Assembly (NCBI RefSeq): GCF_004917075.1
Contig: NZ_SSYB01000004.1
Coordinates: 182,781-231,004 of the forward strand
DNA: 48,224 bases
Direction of reading: 5' to 3'
Source of the DNA: Geomonas edaphica
GTDB taxonomy: Bacteria; Desulfobacterota; Desulfuromonadia; Geobacterales; Geobacteraceae
Shown in pieces: positions 25,510-34,923 of this stretch. Position 1 is the first letter of the stretch, and each line of letters begins with the position of its first letter. The translations under genes and the position numbers were made by a program. Below the pieces are notes generated by a model that was not told where the DNA came from, did not search any database, and worked only from the letters and a program-made list of their open reading frames with translations.

Positions 25510-26941
25510 CCGCCCCCGCGCCATCTCGCTTACCGCCCGCCTGGTCGGCTTCTACTTCGTCGCGACGCTTTTGATCCTTTTGTGCACGAACTGGTTCCAG
25601 TTCAAGCGGCTCTCCAAGGACCTCGATTACGAGGACAACGACTTCCTGATCGAACGCATCGTCAACTTGAGGGACATCATCGCCCGTCATCCCGACGCCC
25701 TTAAGGACCAGATGCCCGCCAACAAGCCTGGCCAGCAAAGCCACCACCTGGTGCGCATCCAGGACGCGGAAGGGCGCACCCTGCTGCAGTCCTCCGGGAT
25801 AGAGACCATTCCGGTAGACCTCTTCCCGCCTGCGGTGACCAGCAGCGAGAAGATCGGCCGCGGCGTCAAGTATCGCGCAGGGAAAAAGAAGCACTACCTG
25901 CTGAATGCCGCCTGGGCCGGGCGCGATGGCGACCCCCATTATCGGCTAGTACAGGTCGCCCTGGATATAACCGAAGACGATGCCCTCATGTCGAAGTACC
26001 TGATCCGGACCGCGTCGTCGGTGGTGATCGGGCTGGTGCTCGCCGCCGTGCTCGGGATCATCATCGCGCACCGCGGGCTCAGGCCCCTTAAGGAGATGGC
26101 GGACAAGCTCTCCGGCATCACCGAGGCCGACCTGCACCAGCGCACCCGCATAGAGGGTTCACCGCGCGAGCTGGAAGAACTTGCGGTCGCCCTGGACGCG
26201 ATGCTGGAACGGCTCGAAGAATCCTTCGGCCGCCTCTCCGAATTTTCCGCCAACCTCGCCCATGAGCTGCGCACCCCGATCAACAACCTGCGCGGCGAGG
26301 CAGAGGTGGCCCTCTCCCGTGCCCGCTCCGAGGACGAGTACCGCCGCATCATCGAGTCCGCCATTGAGGAGTACGAACGGCTCTCCCGCATGGTGGTGGA
26401 CATCCTCTTCCTTGCACGCCCGGACCGCTCCTATCAGCCAGAGCTGATCGACGTCCGCGCCGAGGTGGAACGGCTGGCAGACTACTACGGCAACGTAGCG
26501 GAGGAGGATAATACCGCCATCGCCATCGAGGGGGAGGGGGAGGCCTGCGTCGATCCGCACCTGTTCCAGCGCGCCGTTGGGAACCTGATTTCAAACGCCC
26601 TGCATTACACCAAGCGCTTCGGCGAGATCAGGGTTAAGCTAAGACCCCTCTCCGACGGAGGGCTCGAGCTGATCGTGGAGGACGACGGCATGGGAGTCGA
26701 CCCAGCCGAGCTCCCGCGTGTCTTTGACCGCTTCTACCGCTCGCCCCAGGCACGCCAGGTCTACAACCAGGGTAGCGGGCTGGGGCTCGCCATCGTCCGC
26801 TCCATCATGAGCCTGCACGGCGGCACCGCCTCGATGTCGAGCACTCCCGGCAAGGGAACGGCGGTGACCCTAGGCTTTCCTCCTCCCCGCCCTGGGTGCC
26901 ACGCGCATGACTGCGCACCGTCGGCAACACAGGATAGATGA
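25484..26941 (+). CDS. CusS-type sensor histidine kinase
   Basis: The product has 485 residues and starts inside the regulator gene. TM1 is at about 17-36 ([19 protein letters not shown]), followed by a periplasmic sensor of about 130 residues and TM2 at about 170-195. HAMP follows, then a HisKA domain with His260 in [17 protein letters not shown], and an HATPase domain with N box (NLISNALHY), DDGMGVD and GSGLGLAIV. The architecture and H-box are those of heavy-metal sensor kinases, though the periplasmic domain shows no Met/His cluster that would prove metal sensing. The short C-terminal tail contains CHAHDC, a possible metal-binding motif. The stop overlaps the start of the following hybrid kinase (ATGA). 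Confidence 0.93.
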   Translation: MSSTKKRPDRPRAISLTARLVGFYFVATLLILLCTNWFQFKRLSKDLDYEDNDFLIERIVNLRDIIARHPDALKDQMPANKPGQQSHHLVRIQDAEGRTLLQSSGIETIPVDLFPPAVTSSEKIGRGVKYRAGKKKHYLLNAAWAGRDGDPHYRLVQVALDITEDDALMSKYLIRTASSVVIGLVLAAVLGIIIAHRGLRPLKEMADKLSGITEADLHQRTRIEGSPRELEELAVALDAMLERLEESFGRLSEFSANLAHELRTPINNLRGEAEVALSRARSEDEYRRIIESAIEEYERLSRMVVDILFLARPDRSYQPELIDVRAEVERLADYYGNVAEEDNTAIAIEGEGEACVDPHLFQRAVGNLISNALHYTKRFGEIRVKLRPLSDGGLELIVEDDGMGVDPAELPRVFDRFYRSPQARQVYNQGSGLGLAIVRSIMSLHGGTASMSSTPGKGTAVTLGFPPPRPGCHAHDCAPSATQDR

Positions 26942-29163
26942 TGATGTTCACGCGCCTGCACCAAAATCGAAGGGAAACGGTGAGGATCGTTGCCATCTAC
27001 GCCGTCTTCGGCCTCGCCTGGATCTACGGGTCAGACACGGTCCTCGACTGGCTCTTCGACGACCGGCAGACGTTGATGAGGATCGCAGTAGCGAAGGGCT
27101 TTCTCTTTATCCTCTGCACCGCGACCCTGCTTTACGTCTTGATCGACCGGTATCTCACCGCCATGGCCGCCGCCGACGGCGCCCGCCTGCAAAGCCTGGA
27201 AAGCCTGAACGAGACAAACGCCCACCTGCGCCTGTTCTTCGAGTACGCACCGGCATCACTGGCGATGTTCGACCGCGAGATGCGCTACCTTGAGGTGAGC
27301 CGCCGCTGGCTCGCCATGTACGGCCTGGGTGACGGCGACATCCTCGGGCGGTCGCACTATGAGGTGTTCCCGGAAATCACTGAACGCTGGAAGGAGTTCC
27401 ACCGCCGCGGGCTTGCCGGCGAGATCCTCTCCGAGGAGGCTGACGAATTCGTCCGGGGGGACGGGTCTGTGCAGTACGTGAGGTGGGAGATCCGCCCATG
27501 GTACGACGCGGCCGGAGAGGTGGGCGGGATCCTCATCTTCACCGAGGACATCACCGAGAGAAAACGCTTTGAAAACACCCTGAGCGCGAACGAGCGCTTC
27601 CTGCGGCTTATGACGGAGCAGTTGCCGGGCATGGTCTGCTACTGGGACAGCGATCTCACCTGCCGCTTCGCGAACCGCGAGTACCGGCAGTGGGTCGGTA
27701 AAGAAGCCGAGGATATCATCGGCAAGGGTATGACCGAGGTCCTCGGGCCGGAGCTCGCCGGGCAGAACGAGCCACACACGCGGGCTGTCCTTGCAGGGGA
27801 GCCGCAGCACTTCCAGAGGACCATCGTCCGTGGAGAGGTGACCTACTACCACTGGGCCCATTACATTCCCGAAATCGTGCATGGGAGCGTCCGTGGCTTC
27901 TACGTCTTGATCTCGGACCTTACCGAGTTGAAACGTGCCGAGAAGGAGAAGGCCGCCCTGGAGTCGCAGTTGCAACAGGCCCAGAAGATGGAGTCGGTGG
28001 GAAGATTGGCCGGCGGGGTGGCCCACGACTTCAACAACCTCCTTACCGTTATCATGGGGCTCGCCCAGTTGGGGGCACGGGAGTTGCTGCCAGAGCATCC
28101 GGCGCGGGTCCGCTTCGAAGGCATCCGCCAGGCCGCAGACAAATCGGCGGCTCTTACCAGCCAGCTCCTCGGCTTCGCCCGCAGGCAGACCATCGCGCCG
28201 AGGGTTCTGGACCTAAACGGGGCCGTGGAGCAGATGCTCAAGATGCTGAAGCGTCTGGTAGGTGAGGACATCGACCTCGCCTGGGGGCCCGGGGCTGGAT
28301 TGTGGCGCGTCTGCATGGACCCTTCCCAACTGGACCAGGTCGTCGCCAACCTCTGCGTCAACGCCCGCGACGCCATAGCCGACGTCGGCAAGATCACCAT
28401 CGAAACCCGCAACGTCGTCTTCGACAGCGACTACTGCAACGCCCACTTCGGCTTCGTCCCCGGCGACTACGTCATGCTCGCCGTGAGCGACGACGGCTGC
28501 GGCATGGACCAAGAGACCCTCGCCCATATCTTCGAACCGTTTTTCTCCACCAAGGACGTGGGACGCGGGACCGGTCTGGGCCTCGCCACCGTGTACGGCA
28601 TCATCAGGCAAAACAGCGGCTTCATCAACACCTACAGCGAGCCGGGCAAGGGAACCACTTTTAAGATCTATATCCCGCGGCACAGGGGGGACGAGGCGGA
28701 ACCGCCCGCGGTGACAAGTGCCGCCAAGGAGATCCGGGGGAACGAGACCATCCTGCTCGTTGAGGACGAGCCGAGCATCCGCGACGTGGCGGTATCGTTC
28801 CTCGCCCTGCAGGGGTACCAGGTCATTTCCGCCCAAACCCCCTCTCAGGCGCTGGAGCTCGTTTTGGAGAGTGGGCGGCACATCGACCTCATCGTGACCG
28901 ACGTGGTCATGCCCGAGATGAACGGACGGGAACTGGCGCGCAGGCTACAGCCGCACTGCCCGAAGGCGAGGTGCCTCTTCATGTCCGGCTACACCGCTAA
29001 CGTGATTGCCCACCACGGCGTACTGGAGAAGGGGGTGAACTTCATCTCCAAGCCTTTCTCCATGACTGACCTCGCCGTAAAGGTGCGCGAGGTAATCGAC
29101 GCGTCCCCACCCACCCCAGCCGGCGCCCCCCCTTCGTCGGGGGAAGGCCCGACGCAAGATTAA
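26938..29163 (+). CDS. Hybrid sensor histidine kinase (PAS-PAS-HisKA-HATPase-REC)
   Basis: The product has 741 residues. The start overlaps the preceding stop; three consecutive ATG codons make the exact start ambiguous by two codons. Two hydrophobic helices (about 15-35 and 50-72) form a membrane anchor without much periplasmic sequence. PAS1 is at about 95-215 and PAS2 at about 220-340, then a short coil. The H-box GGVAHDFNNLLTVIMG (His363) is of the Desulfuromonadales PAS-kinase type. HATPase has NLCVNARDAI, DDGCGMD and GTGLGLATV. A C-terminal receiver (about 606-735) has VEDE, Asp655 (VTDVVMPEMNG) and SKPFSM. The linked receiver suggests a phosphorelay or self-control. The stimulus is unknown; overlap with the two-component pair suggests a joint circuit. 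Confidence 0.93.
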   Translation: MMMFTRLHQNRRETVRIVAIYAVFGLAWIYGSDTVLDWLFDDRQTLMRIAVAKGFLFILCTATLLYVLIDRYLTAMAAADGARLQSLESLNETNAHLRLFFEYAPASLAMFDREMRYLEVSRRWLAMYGLGDGDILGRSHYEVFPEITERWKEFHRRGLAGEILSEEADEFVRGDGSVQYVRWEIRPWYDAAGEVGGILIFTEDITERKRFENTLSANERFLRLMTEQLPGMVCYWDSDLTCRFANREYRQWVGKEAEDIIGKGMTEVLGPELAGQNEPHTRAVLAGEPQHFQRTIVRGEVTYYHWAHYIPEIVHGSVRGFYVLISDLTELKRAEKEKAALESQLQQAQKMESVGRLAGGVAHDFNNLLTVIMGLAQLGARELLPEHPARVRFEGIRQAADKSAALTSQLLGFARRQTIAPRVLDLNGAVEQMLKMLKRLVGEDIDLAWGPGAGLWRVCMDPSQLDQVVANLCVNARDAIADVGKITIETRNVVFDSDYCNAHFGFVPGDYVMLAVSDDGCGMDQETLAHIFEPFFSTKDVGRGTGLGLATVYGIIRQNSGFINTYSEPGKGTTFKIYIPRHRGDEAEPPAVTSAAKEIRGNETILLVEDEPSIRDVAVSFLALQGYQVISAQTPSQALELVLESGRHIDLIVTDVVMPEMNGRELARRLQPHCPKARCLFMSGYTANVIAHHGVLEKGVNFISKPFSMTDLAVKVREVIDASPPTPAGAPPSSGEGPTQD

Positions 29164-29287
29164 CGAAGTGGACGGCAGCAAGGGACCGCACAGATGACAA
29201 AAATGTCATTTCCCTGCAATCTTTCGGCAAGGCGCCTTGTCGTATGTTTGTTGGCGCCGTACCATACGATATTTGTGAGGTTAATAA

Positions 29288-31189
29288 ATGCCGCAACGCC
29301 GACTGGGCCTGGTCGCCCTTGTCTCCTGCACCTTCCTAGCAGTAAATGCCGCTATCCGCATCATGCTCCTGGGCATGGCCCCCAAGGGAGCCGGCCTCAA
29401 GCTCTCCCTGATCCTCAAAGCAGCCGCAACCGGGTTCTACTTCGACCTAGCGACGTTGGCCTACGCCCTCATACCGCTGGCGCTCTACCTCATCGTCATG
29501 CCGCGCCGGGTGACCACGCATCGCTGGCACGTTTGGGCCATGCGGGTACTTTTCGCGCTGGTCGTGGGCGTGCTCGTCTTCGACGTCTGCGCCGAGTACC
29601 TCTTCTTCGATGAATTCGGTACACGCTTCAACTTCATAGCCGTCGACTACCTGATCTACACCACCGAAGTCATCGGCAACATCAAGGAGTCGTATCCCCT
29701 TCCAGTGATCTTCTCTGGCATAGCTACGATCGCCATCGCGGCTTCCTGGTTTTTGCGCAAGGCCATCGCCCGTGGCACCGAGATCACCTTCAACGGCGCC
29801 TACCACAGAATCGGCGCGATGCTGCTCATCGCTCCGCTTCTCTCCTACGGCGTGGTGAACGTCTCGCAATCGGCTATCTCCCAGAACAACTTCGCCAACG
29901 AAATCGCCGGCAACGGGGTCTACAACCTCTTCGCGGCCTTCGTGAACAACGAGCTTTCCTTCACGAGGTTCTACCGTACCCTGCCGCAGGACAAGGTGAA
30001 CGCGCGTTTGAGGACCCTGGTGGCCGAGAGAAACAACAGCTTCGCCAATCCTAAGTCGGAGCGGTTCACCAGGGAGATCCGTGGCGAAGGTCCGGAAAAG
30101 CGGTTAAACCTGGTGGTGATCACCGAGGAGAGCCTCTCGGGCGAGTACCTCGGCGTCTTCGGCAACAAGGACCACCTGACGCCGAACCTGGACCGCCTCG
30201 CCTCCCAGTCGCTGTTCTTCACCAACCTCTACGCCAACGGCACCCGCACCATCCGCGGCCTGGAGGCACTCACCCTCTCAATCCCCCCCCTGCCAGGGAC
30301 GTCGATCGTCAAACGTCCTAACAACGGCGGCTTCCGCTCCTGGGGTGAGATCCTGAACGAAAAGGGTTACCAGTCCAAATACATCTACGCGGGACACGGC
30401 TACTTCGACAACATGAACGCCTTTTTCGCCGGCAACGGCTACTCAATAGTGGATCGCCAGGATTTCACCAAGGACGAGGTGACCTTCTCCAACGTCTGGG
30501 GGGTGTGCGACGAGGACCTCTTCCGCAAGGTGATCCGCGAGGCCGACAAGTCCTTCGCCGACAAGAAACCCTTCTTCTCCATGGTGATGACCACCTCGAA
30601 CCACCGCCCCTTCACCTACCCCGGTGGCCGCATCGACATCCCCTCCAAGAAGGGTAGGAAGGGCGGGGTGAAGTACGCCGACTACGCGATAGGCAGGCTG
30701 GTGGCGGAAGCTAGCAGCAAGCCGTGGTTCAAGGACACCATCTTCGTTATCGTGGCGGACCACTGCGCGAGCAGCGCCGGGAAAACTGACATCCCGATCA
30801 AGAAGTACGAGATCCCGCTCATCGTCTACTCCCCGGCCCACGTGAAGCCTGCGCGCGTCGAAAAGATGATGAGCCAGATCGACGTGGCACCTACCGTTCT
30901 CGGCCTTATGAACATGAGCTACAAGAGCGACTTCCTTGGACGGGACGTTCTGAAGGATTCCAACCAACCACCGCGCGCCTTCGTGTCGACCTACCAGAAG
31001 CTTGGCTACCTCACCGAGGACAGACTCCTCGTACTCGGCCCCCAACAGTACGCAGCTCAGTACAAGGTGGACAGAAAAAGCGGCAAGGCACAAGCTGAGC
31101 CGGTTTCCGACACCATGTTGACCGACATGCTCGCCTACTACCAGGGAGCGGATTACATCTACCAGCACAGGCTGAACCGGCTACGCTAG
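29288..31189 (+). CDS. LTA synthase/MdoB-family membrane sulfatase
   Basis: The product has 633 residues, the family's usual size. About five N-terminal transmembrane helices (1-200) precede a periplasmic sulfatase-fold catalytic domain (about 265-600) with the metal site LVVITEESLSGEYLG and the nucleophile region NGTRTIRGLEA (probably Thr321). It continues with YIYAGHGYFDN, SNHRPFTYP and IVADHCASS. The family transfers phosphoglycerol or phosphoethanolamine groups to glycans or lipids. In a Gram-negative the likely acceptor is periplasmic glucan, LPS or another envelope glycan. The gene is monocistronic, bounded by a 124-nt gap before it and a strong terminator after. The family call is secure; the substrate is not. 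Confidence 0.92.
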   Translation: MPQRRLGLVALVSCTFLAVNAAIRIMLLGMAPKGAGLKLSLILKAAATGFYFDLATLAYALIPLALYLIVMPRRVTTHRWHVWAMRVLFALVVGVLVFDVCAEYLFFDEFGTRFNFIAVDYLIYTTEVIGNIKESYPLPVIFSGIATIAIAASWFLRKAIARGTEITFNGAYHRIGAMLLIAPLLSYGVVNVSQSAISQNNFANEIAGNGVYNLFAAFVNNELSFTRFYRTLPQDKVNARLRTLVAERNNSFANPKSERFTREIRGEGPEKRLNLVVITEESLSGEYLGVFGNKDHLTPNLDRLASQSLFFTNLYANGTRTIRGLEALTLSIPPLPGTSIVKRPNNGGFRSWGEILNEKGYQSKYIYAGHGYFDNMNAFFAGNGYSIVDRQDFTKDEVTFSNVWGVCDEDLFRKVIREADKSFADKKPFFSMVMTTSNHRPFTYPGGRIDIPSKKGRKGGVKYADYAIGRLVAEASSKPWFKDTIFVIVADHCASSAGKTDIPIKKYEIPLIVYSPAHVKPARVEKMMSQIDVAPTVLGLMNMSYKSDFLGRDVLKDSNQPPRAFVSTYQKLGYLTEDRLLVLGPQQYAAQYKVDRKSGKAQAEPVSDTMLTDMLAYYQGADYIYQHRLNRLR

Positions 31190-31217
31190 ATGCATTCAAA
31201 ACTTGATTGGAAGTTCT

Positions 31218-31246
31218 GGGTACGGCACCTAGCCGTACCCTTTTTT
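31218..31246 (+). terminator. Intrinsic terminator after the sulfatase gene
   Basis: GGGTACGGC (31218-31226) and GCCGTACCC form a 9-bp stem with a five-base loop, followed by TTTTTT. Confidence 0.9.
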
Positions 31247-31374
31247 CTTTTTCTCACCGCTGCCCCTGTACCTGCCGTACAGGTATCCAGTGTCCGCACC
31301 ACAAGCTGAAGCTCCCCTTCCCGTCGCGACACAACCTGTGATCGCGGAAGCCTTCGAGGGGGAGTGAAGAGGTA

Positions 31375-32127
31375 CTATTCGGCGTAGATCATCTTGCGGG
31401 TCATGCCGCCGTCGACGACGAAGTTCTGCCCGGTGATGAAGCCCGCACGGGGCGAGGCGAGGTAGATGACCAGCTCCGCGATGTCGTTGGCGTGTCCCAC
31501 CCGCCCGACAGGGTGCTGGGCATGATCGGCGGGGCTTAGATCCGACTCCGCGCCGTTGTGGATCCACCCCGGGCTCACGCAGTTGACCCGCACCTCCGGC
31601 CCGAGGCTCATGGCGAGGGCATGGGTAAGTGCGACGACGCCCCCTTTGCTTGCCGAGTACGCCTCGGTGTCCGCCTCGGACTGCAGGGCACGTGTCGAAG
31701 AGATGTTGACCATGCTGCCGCGGCTTTTCTTCAAATGTGGGACCGCGTGTTTCGCACAGAGGAAGACGCCGGTCAGGTTGGTGGCGATGACCCGGCTCCA
31801 CTGCTCAAGCGGCAGCTCGTGCACGGGAGCGGCGTGGGCGCCAGCGAGCGCTGCGTTGTTCACCAGCAGATCGAGGCGAGCAAAGCGGGCGACGCTCCGC
31901 TCTACCATCGAGAGCACCGACTGCTCGTCCGAGACGTCCGCCTGCAGGGCAAGCAGACGCTCCGGCGTGCCGAGACCTGCCGCGGCAGCATCTGCCGATG
32001 CCCCGTCGATATCCGCCAGCACCACCGCATACCCCTCCGAAAAGAGCTTTTTAGCGATCCCGTAACCGATACCGCGCCCCGCACCGGTCACGAGCGCCAC
32101 CTTCATCCCGTTTTCCTTGTCTCCCAT
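31375..32127 (-). CDS. Short-chain dehydrogenase/reductase
   Basis: The product has 250 residues. The ATG at 32127 has GGAGG six bases upstream, whereas the ATG at 32133 abuts the ribosome site. Classical SDR features are the Rossmann NAD(P)-binding TGAGRGIGYG near the N terminus, an acidic residue in VVLADIDG (suggesting NAD preference), NNAALAG, and the catalytic Ser...YSASK (SSTRALQ through EAYSASKGG). The C terminus has VDGGMTRKMIYAE, similar to glucose-1-dehydrogenase and 3-oxoacyl-ACP-reductase-like members. Substrate prediction from sequence alone is not possible. It is transcribed alone, convergent with the sulfatase and divergent from the toxin-antitoxin genes. Confidence 0.93.
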   Translation of the reverse strand: MGDKENGMKVALVTGAGRGIGYGIAKKLFSEGYAVVLADIDGASADAAAAGLGTPERLLALQADVSDEQSVLSMVERSVARFARLDLLVNNAALAGAHAAPVHELPLEQWSRVIATNLTGVFLCAKHAVPHLKKSRGSMVNISSTRALQSEADTEAYSASKGGVVALTHALAMSLGPEVRVNCVSPGWIHNGAESDLSPADHAQHPVGRVGHANDIAELVIYLASPRAGFITGQNFVVDGGMTRKMIYAE

Positions 32128-32231
32128 ATCCATCCTCCTTTTCCCGGCTCAAACAGGCTCAAAAGCTACAACAGGGGGAGCCGGTTCGCAAACATAAATG
32201 CGATATAGTCCATTCCCATGGTAGCCGCCAC

Positions 32232-32260
32232 TTGACTGTAATTACACATGTACATACAAT
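32232..32260 (+). promoter_or_regulatory. Sigma-70 promoter of brnTA
   Basis: TTGACT (32232-32237), a 17-bp spacer and TACAAT (32255-32260) form a near-consensus promoter. The spacer and -10 include the palindrome TGTACA, a plausible part of a BrnA operator because BrnA-type antitoxins repress their own promoters. The start site would fall at about 32266-32268, only a few bases before the ATG at 32271. Confidence 0.75.
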
Positions 32261-32270
32261 GAGGCAGGGG

Positions 32271-32564
32271 ATGAAGCTCGATTGGGATGAGAGAAAAGGC
32301 GCGCTAAACCTGGTGAAGCATGGCTGCGACTTTGCCGACGCAGCTGAGATCTTTCTGGGAAACCACCTCGAGACCAGGGATGAACGCAGAGACTATGGAG
32401 AACGCCGCTTCATTGTCATGGGCTATATCAAAAACCGCGTAATGGTTGCCATGTACACTTGCAGAGGCACCGACACCATACGGATAATTTCACGGAGAAA
32501 GGCGAACATACGTGAAAAAGAGAGATTCGAAAATGCCGTCGCAAACAGACTGGGCAAGGGTTGA
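32271..32564 (+). CDS. brnT: BrnT-family toxin
   Basis: The product has 97 residues. The start at 32271 gives the family's typical beginning MKLDWDERKGALNLVKHGCDFADAAEIF. Other conserved stretches are ETRDERRDYGERRFIVMGYI and IRIISRRKANIREKERFE, containing the basic residues thought to act in RNA cleavage. BrnT is a RelE-fold ribonuclease that halts translation. Longer frames from 32232 would begin within the -35 box and are rejected. The promoter overlaps the ribosome-site region, so the message would have a leader of only a few bases, giving nearly leaderless translation unless transcription starts earlier. The gene overlaps brnA by 32 nt. Confidence 0.9.
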   Translation: MKLDWDERKGALNLVKHGCDFADAAEIFLGNHLETRDERRDYGERRFIVMGYIKNRVMVAMYTCRGTDTIRIISRRKANIREKERFENAVANRLGKG

Positions 32565-32817
32565 TGCTATCAGGGAAGAGGAAATCGACTACTCGGACAT
32601 TCCCGAACTGGGAGACGATTTCTTCGAGAAAGCTACCTTGACCCCCGCCAAGCAGGCCATCACGATACGGCTTGATTCCGACGTGGTGACATGGCTCAAG
32701 GAAGGGGGCAAAGGGTATCAGACGCGGGCGAATCGGATCCTGCGCAGCGTAATGGAAGCACAGAGAAAGAGAGACGGAGTGAGTGCGTCTTCAAAGAAAG
32801 GAGCAGGGCCTTCATGA
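32533..32817 (+). CDS. brnA: BrnA-family antitoxin
   Basis: The product has 94 residues from the ATG at 32533 (MPSQTDWARVDAIREEE). A GTG at 32512 is an alternative. The N-terminal part has EEIDYSDIPELGDDFFEKA, the conserved toxin-wrapping region. The C-terminal ribbon-helix-helix-like part AITIRLDSDVVTWLKEGG..YQTRANRILRSVME binds DNA and lets the pair regulate itself. Overlap with brnT secures coupled synthesis. No terminator is obvious after it. Nearby transposase or integrase genes are absent, so it is not visibly part of a mobile island. Confidence 0.9.
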   Translation: MPSQTDWARVDAIREEEIDYSDIPELGDDFFEKATLTPAKQAITIRLDSDVVTWLKEGGKGYQTRANRILRSVMEAQRKRDGVSASSKKGAGPS

Positions 32818-33013
32818 CTCTGGCACCCGCCCCATCCCCATAGGCATTTTCCCTTTTAACACGGCGATTTGTCACATCACCCCCGCATAAAGGCCCAGCT
32901 CTGACAGAAAAAACCTTCCCCCGTTCCAAAATCACACTTTTTTAGCAGCGCAGCAGCGGTTTCTATGCTAGCCTTAATGCTATTTTTCCACCTGCGGAGG
33001 CAGTCCCTGATTC

Positions 33014-33769
33014 ATGCAAAGTAAGGCAATCGAAAAGATACTCCAGGACGTGCGAGCGAGATCGGTAGACGTCGCGAACGCCCTGGAGCAACTGAAGCAC
33101 CTCCCCTTCGAGGACCTGGGTTGCGCCACGGTGGACCACCACCGCACGCTGCGCCAGGGCTTCCCTGAAGTCATCTTCGGACAGGGCAAGAGCATCCCAC
33201 AGATGCGCACCATCATCGCTGCGCTGCTCGAAAAAGGCGGCAACGTTCTCGCTACGCGGGTAAACCGCGCCAAAGGGGCGAAGCTCATGGAGTTCTTCCC
33301 CCAGGCGATCTACCACGCCGACGCGCGCGCGCTCACCATCGAACAGCACCCGGTGGAGCGGCGCGGGAAGGGCAAGGTACTCGTCGTCTGCGCCGGCACC
33401 TCGGACATCCCCGTGGCGGCTGAGGCGGTTCTTACCGCAGAGCTCATGGGGAACGAGGTGGAGAAGGTCTACGACGTGGGGGTGGCCGGCCTGCACCGGC
33501 TGCTGGCGCGCCGGGGAACGCTCACCGAGGCCGCGGTGATCATCGTGGTCGCCGGCATGGAGGGGGCGCTCCCCTCGGTGGTGGGTGGACTCGTCGACAA
33601 GCCGGTAATTGCCGTCCCGACGTCGGTGGGCTACGGCGCCTCCTTCGGCGGGGTCGCCGCTCTCCTAGGCATGTTGAACTCCTGCGCCGCCGGGGTGACC
33701 GTGGTGAACATAGACAACGGCTTCGGGGCGGCCTACGCCGCGAGCCTCATGAACAGGGTGCACGGATGA
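33014..33769 (+). CDS. larB: Nickel-pincer cofactor biosynthesis protein LarB
   Basis: The product has 251 residues. LarB carboxylates nicotinic acid adenine dinucleotide and hydrolyses its phosphoanhydride, the first step to the nickel-pincer nucleotide of lactate racemase (LarA)-family enzymes. The family motifs seen are VDHHRTLRQGFPEVIFGQGK and the AIR-carboxylase-like C-terminal half VLVVCAGTSDIPVAAEA, VGVAGLHRLLA, VVAGMEGALPSVVGGL and PTSVGYGASFGG. The ATG follows GGAGG by 13 bases, unusually far, but a stop two codons upstream rules out a longer protein. Its end overlaps larC by 4 nt (ATGA). Confidence 0.95.
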   Translation: MQSKAIEKILQDVRARSVDVANALEQLKHLPFEDLGCATVDHHRTLRQGFPEVIFGQGKSIPQMRTIIAALLEKGGNVLATRVNRAKGAKLMEFFPQAIYHADARALTIEQHPVERRGKGKVLVVCAGTSDIPVAAEAVLTAELMGNEVEKVYDVGVAGLHRLLARRGTLTEAAVIIVVAGMEGALPSVVGGLVDKPVIAVPTSVGYGASFGGVAALLGMLNSCAAGVTVVNIDNGFGAAYAASLMNRVHG

Positions 33770-34923
33770 GGGTTCTGTATTTCGACTGTTTCGCCGGTAT
33801 CGCGGGCGACATGACCGTGGCCGCCATGATCGAGCTCGGGCTTCCCCTCGAGACGCTGCAACGTGAGCTCTCCGCGCTCCCGCTCTCGGGTTACACCCTG
33901 GAGTCGCACAAAACGGAACGCCACGGCGTCGCCGGCACCTCCTTCAAGGTGACCTGCATCGAGGCGGATCAACCGCACCGCCACTACAGCGGCATCGCCG
34001 CGATGATCGAAAAGTCCGGGCTTAAGCCCCGGGTGAAGGAGCTTGCCGGGCGCATCTTCCTCAAACTCGCCCAGGCCGAGTCCGCCGTGCATGGGGTGCC
34101 GCTCGAACGGGTGCACTTCCACGAGGTGGGTGCTATCGATTCCATCGTAGACATCGTCGGCACCGCCATCGGCCTCGACTACCTCGGGATCGAACGGGTC
34201 TGCGCCTCGGCGCTCCCCTATGGGCGCGGCTTCGTGAAGACGGCGCACGGCCTTCTCCCGGTCCCGGCACCTGCCACCGCGAGGCTCATGGAGGGGATTC
34301 CCGTAGGCCCGGACATCGGCGAAGGCGAGCGGGTGACGCCGACCGGCGCTGCCATCGTCGCGGCACTCGCCGACCGCTTCGGCGCCCCACCGGCGATGAC
34401 CGTGCAAGGGACCGGCTACGGCGCCGGGGAGAAAGATTTTCCAGAACTGCCGAACCTGCTTCGCCTGGTGCTCGGTGAGGAGGCAACGCCCGGCGCGGCG
34501 CAGGAGGTGCTGGTCCTCGAGACCCACATCGATGACATGCCCGCCGAGATCTTCGGTTTTCTGATGGAGCGGCTCATGGAGGCCGGCGCCCTCGACGTCG
34601 CCTTCTCACCCCTGCAGATGAAGAAGAACCGCCCGGGGACCCGGCTCACCGTGATCGCGAACCCCGCCGACCTCGAGCGCCTCTCAGCAATCGTGCTCTC
34701 CGAGTCGAGCGCCATCGGCCTTCGCTACTATCCGGCAAACCGCATCGTGGCGCAGCGCCACGTGGAAACCCGCGAGACCTCCGTCGGGCGCGTCTCCGTC
34801 AAGGTGCTGGGGGACGGGCGGGTGACGCCGGAATACGACTCGTGCCGCGCCGTCGCGCTGGAAAAGGGGATGCCGCTCATCGACGTGTACCGCATCGTGG
34901 AAAGGGAGAGCAGCAAGGGATGA
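33766..34923 (+). CDS. larC: Nickel-pincer cofactor biosynthesis protein LarC, uninterrupted
   Basis: The product has 385 residues in one frame. LarC inserts nickel into the pincer nucleotide in a CTP-dependent reaction. The N-terminal part begins with FDCFAGIAGDMTVAAMIELG and has HFHEVGAIDSIVDIVGTA, a metal- or phosphate-binding region. The C-terminal part has LVLETHIDDMPAEIFGFLMERL and SSAIGLRYY. In Lactobacillus plantarum the two parts are joined by programmed frameshifting; here they are simply fused. larE and larA are not in this window, so the racemase or other client must be elsewhere. It overlaps pgpA by 4 nt. Confidence 0.95.
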   Translation: MRVLYFDCFAGIAGDMTVAAMIELGLPLETLQRELSALPLSGYTLESHKTERHGVAGTSFKVTCIEADQPHRHYSGIAAMIEKSGLKPRVKELAGRIFLKLAQAESAVHGVPLERVHFHEVGAIDSIVDIVGTAIGLDYLGIERVCASALPYGRGFVKTAHGLLPVPAPATARLMEGIPVGPDIGEGERVTPTGAAIVAALADRFGAPPAMTVQGTGYGAGEKDFPELPNLLRLVLGEEATPGAAQEVLVLETHIDDMPAEIFGFLMERLMEAGALDVAFSPLQMKKNRPGTRLTVIANPADLERLSAIVLSESSAIGLRYYPANRIVAQRHVETRETSVGRVSVKVLGDGRVTPEYDSCRAVALEKGMPLIDVYRIVERESSKG

